From the NCBI RefSeq assembly GCF_007858185.1, contig NZ_VFES01000005.1, forward strand, positions 186,001 to 250,000: a stretch of 64,000 nt of DNA, written 5' to 3'. Source of the DNA: Pseudomonas grimontii. GTDB lineage: Bacteria; Pseudomonadota; Gammaproteobacteria; Pseudomonadales; Pseudomonadaceae. This document shows, one piece after another, positions 62,887 to 64,000 of this stretch. Both the position numbers and the translations under genes were made by a program. The notes under the pieces were generated by a model. The model saw only the letters and a list, made by a program, of their open reading frames with translations, was not told the origin of the DNA and searched no databases. Within the stretch, counting starts at the first letter, position 1. Each line of letters begins with the position of its first letter.

Positions 62887-63702
62887 ATGGCAAAAGAACA
62901 ATACAAAAATACCTGCATGTTTTGCGGAAGTAAAAAACCGTCAAAGGAACACATGTTTCCGCAGTGGTTGAGAAACCACATTTCTGAAAAATCGCACAAC
63001 AAATCTTTCAACCGCGCACTGACAATCAGAAAAGCTGAAACTCATATTTCGACTCAAAGATTCCCGAAAAATTCAAACAACCCAATTTTAAGCCTACAAA
63101 CAAAAAAAGTCTGTATCACGTGCAATAATGGATGGATGAGCGAATTAGAGAGCAAGATCATCCCAATATATGAAAAGCTCAAGCGGAAGGAATTTATTAC
63201 TATATCTAATGACGAAGCCTTCACGCTAGGCTTATGGGCCACAATGCTTGCAATGAAGTGGGACATACTTGAAACAAATACTTCCGGATATACCGAGCCC
63301 GACACAAATTATTTATATAAGTATAAATCCCCCCCACCTAACGTAAGAGTTTGGCTAGGGCACTGTGACCAAAGCGGAATAGTAGCTTGGCATAGAACAT
63401 ACTTACACCTTACACAATACAGCCCTGAACAACTCACCCCAAATGTCAGATCTACAACCTTTATGATTGGCCATATCATACTCCACATCCTGAGTCATGA
63501 AGACTCGAGCATAAATCGAATAATAAGAGCAAACGAAAAAAATAACCGAGTTGTAAAAATCTGGCCTTCAGCGACCGCAGTAGATTTTAACAAACCAAAA
63601 ATAGAGCGCAGCACAGAGGAAACTACAAAATCGATGACTATTTTCTGCGGAATGCAACACGACTCGGATTACGTTCACAGGCTTCTTCAATTGTTGCCGT
63701 AA
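62887..63702 (+). CDS. AT-rich CxxC/HNH-like protein, 271 residues
   Basis: I do not recognise a named family, but the N-terminal layout is that of treble-clef HNH nucleases: C10-x2-C13 (MFCGSKKPSKEHMFPQWLRN), with E21-H22, then C76-x2-C79-N-N (KKVCITCNNGWMSELE). This suggests zinc binding and nuclease function. The rest is unfamiliar. The DNA is strikingly AT-rich beside GC-rich neighbours, a sign of recent acquisition, and such genes are typical MvaT/MvaV silencing targets. It may be a defence or phage-encoded gene. No ribosome binding site is clear at the ATG at 62887. Confidence 0.75.
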   Translation: MAKEQYKNTCMFCGSKKPSKEHMFPQWLRNHISEKSHNKSFNRALTIRKAETHISTQRFPKNSNNPILSLQTKKVCITCNNGWMSELESKIIPIYEKLKRKEFITISNDEAFTLGLWATMLAMKWDILETNTSGYTEPDTNYLYKYKSPPPNVRVWLGHCDQSGIVAWHRTYLHLTQYSPEQLTPNVRSTTFMIGHIILHILSHEDSSINRIIRANEKNNRVVKIWPSATAVDFNKPKIERSTEETTKSMTIFCGMQHDSDYVHRLLQLLP

Positions 63703-63707
63703 TTCGA

Positions 63708-64000
63708 TCACAGCTGTGTTTGTAGCTCTCTCACATAAGCCTGGCACGCCCGCAGCGCGATCACGGCGTTATCCCCGTCGTCGGTGATGGCGATAATTCG
63801 TTGAGCATGCGCTGGGTCAAGTTGGGCTCGACGGGCTGCATGAACCACGCCGACGGCGCTGGTGGCGGTAGGCACGTTGCAGCCACTGGCTGAATCCGTG
63901 GCGTCGAGAAGGACTGACAGCCGCAGATCAGAAGTGGCAAGACGATCACGCAGCAACGCCTGGTTACGCTGGGCATCGGATAATTCCTTGGTGTGTTGTT
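63708..64000 (-). CDS. Phage Rz-type inner-membrane spanin, C-terminal part
   Basis: The gene reads leftward from beyond the window; about 97 C-terminal residues are seen. They run ELSDAQRNQALLRDRLATSD to AQRIIAITDDGDNAVIALRA and CQAYVRELQTQ. This matches the Rz spanin family of Pseudomonas phages, which fuses inner and outer membranes at lysis. It converges on the AT-rich gene with 5 bases between the stops. Rz1 is embedded in another frame. Gene content beyond the window is unknown. Confidence 0.82.
   Translation of the reverse strand, partial: QHTKELSDAQRNQALLRDRLATSDLRLSVLLDATDSASGCNVPTATSAVGVVHAARRAQLDPAHAQRIIAITDDGDNAVIALRACQAYVRELQTQL
63761..63976 (-). CDS. Phage Rz1-type outer-membrane lipoprotein spanin
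   Basis: The 71-residue protein lies wholly inside the Rz gene in a different frame. It has a lipoprotein signal peptide MPSVTRRCCVIVLPLLICGC (lipobox LICGC) and a proline-rich mature part (AATCLPPPAPSAW, LSPSPTT), as expected for the outer-membrane half of a two-component spanin. The nested arrangement is the classic lambda-like one and argues that both are genuine phage genes. Confidence 0.85.
   Translation of the reverse strand: MPSVTRRCCVIVLPLLICGCQSFSTPRIQPVAATCLPPPAPSAWFMQPVEPNLTQRMLNELSPSPTTGITP

Overview
The window is a GC-rich chromosomal segment that reads as a Pseudomonas of the fluorescens group. The evidence is an MvaT/MvaV-type H-NS analogue, a REP-type palindrome (TGTGGGAGCGG-GCTTG-CCGCTCCCACA) between convergent genes, neighbouring gor and galU, an hpd-type dioxygenase, and many small lipoproteins and orphan conserved proteins typical of pseudomonads. 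No rRNA, CRISPR array or complete insertion sequence was seen.

Left part (1-21770): a truncated CHASE3 sensor gene diverges from a single-domain response regulator. Next come a DUF1254/DUF1214 protein, a two-gene unit (membrane J-domain protein plus DUF3829 protein), a DUF3313 lipoprotein and two hypotheticals. At 7561-11232 on the minus strand lies a compact terpenoid locus: a 741-residue fusion of a class I terpene cyclase and a cytochrome P450, a SAM methyltransferase whose start overlaps the fusion's stop, and a type I isopentenyl-diphosphate isomerase. It is the most novel-looking system in the window. After it come an aspartate racemase, a GNAT enzyme, a DUF1176 protein, a sugar-diacid/glycerate module (glycerate kinase, CdaR, MFS permease), an SDR/LysR divergon, an aldo/keto reductase and RarD.

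Middle part (21777-41672): a five-gene chaperone-usher fimbrial cluster with two chaperones; hpd; an EamA exporter divergent from a LysR regulator; a CSS/EAL c-di-GMP phosphodiesterase; MvaV; glyoxalase I; ahpF and ahpC; a tyrosine recombinase divergent from a KfrA-like coiled-coil DNA-binding protein, with two perfect palindromes between them; gor and galU.

Right part (41673-61700): small conserved proteins and lipoproteins; a DNA-alkylation repair pair (alkB and an Ada homologue lacking three of four zinc cysteines); a nitronate monooxygenase-like protein; modABC behind a clear ModE box; topoisomerase IB; an ABC-F ATPase; DUF1275; azlCD; an arsRBCH arsenic operon behind an ArsR operator; an AraC/LysE pair; DinB and several small proteins.

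Right edge (61906-64000): tRNA-Leu(TAA) is followed by a short coiled-coil gene, an SRAP (YedK/HMCES) gene broken by an amber codon and cut short where the DNA turns AT-rich, an AT-rich CxxC/HNH-like gene, and nested Rz/Rz1 spanin genes running off the end. This looks like the border of a prophage or genomic island beside a tRNA gene.
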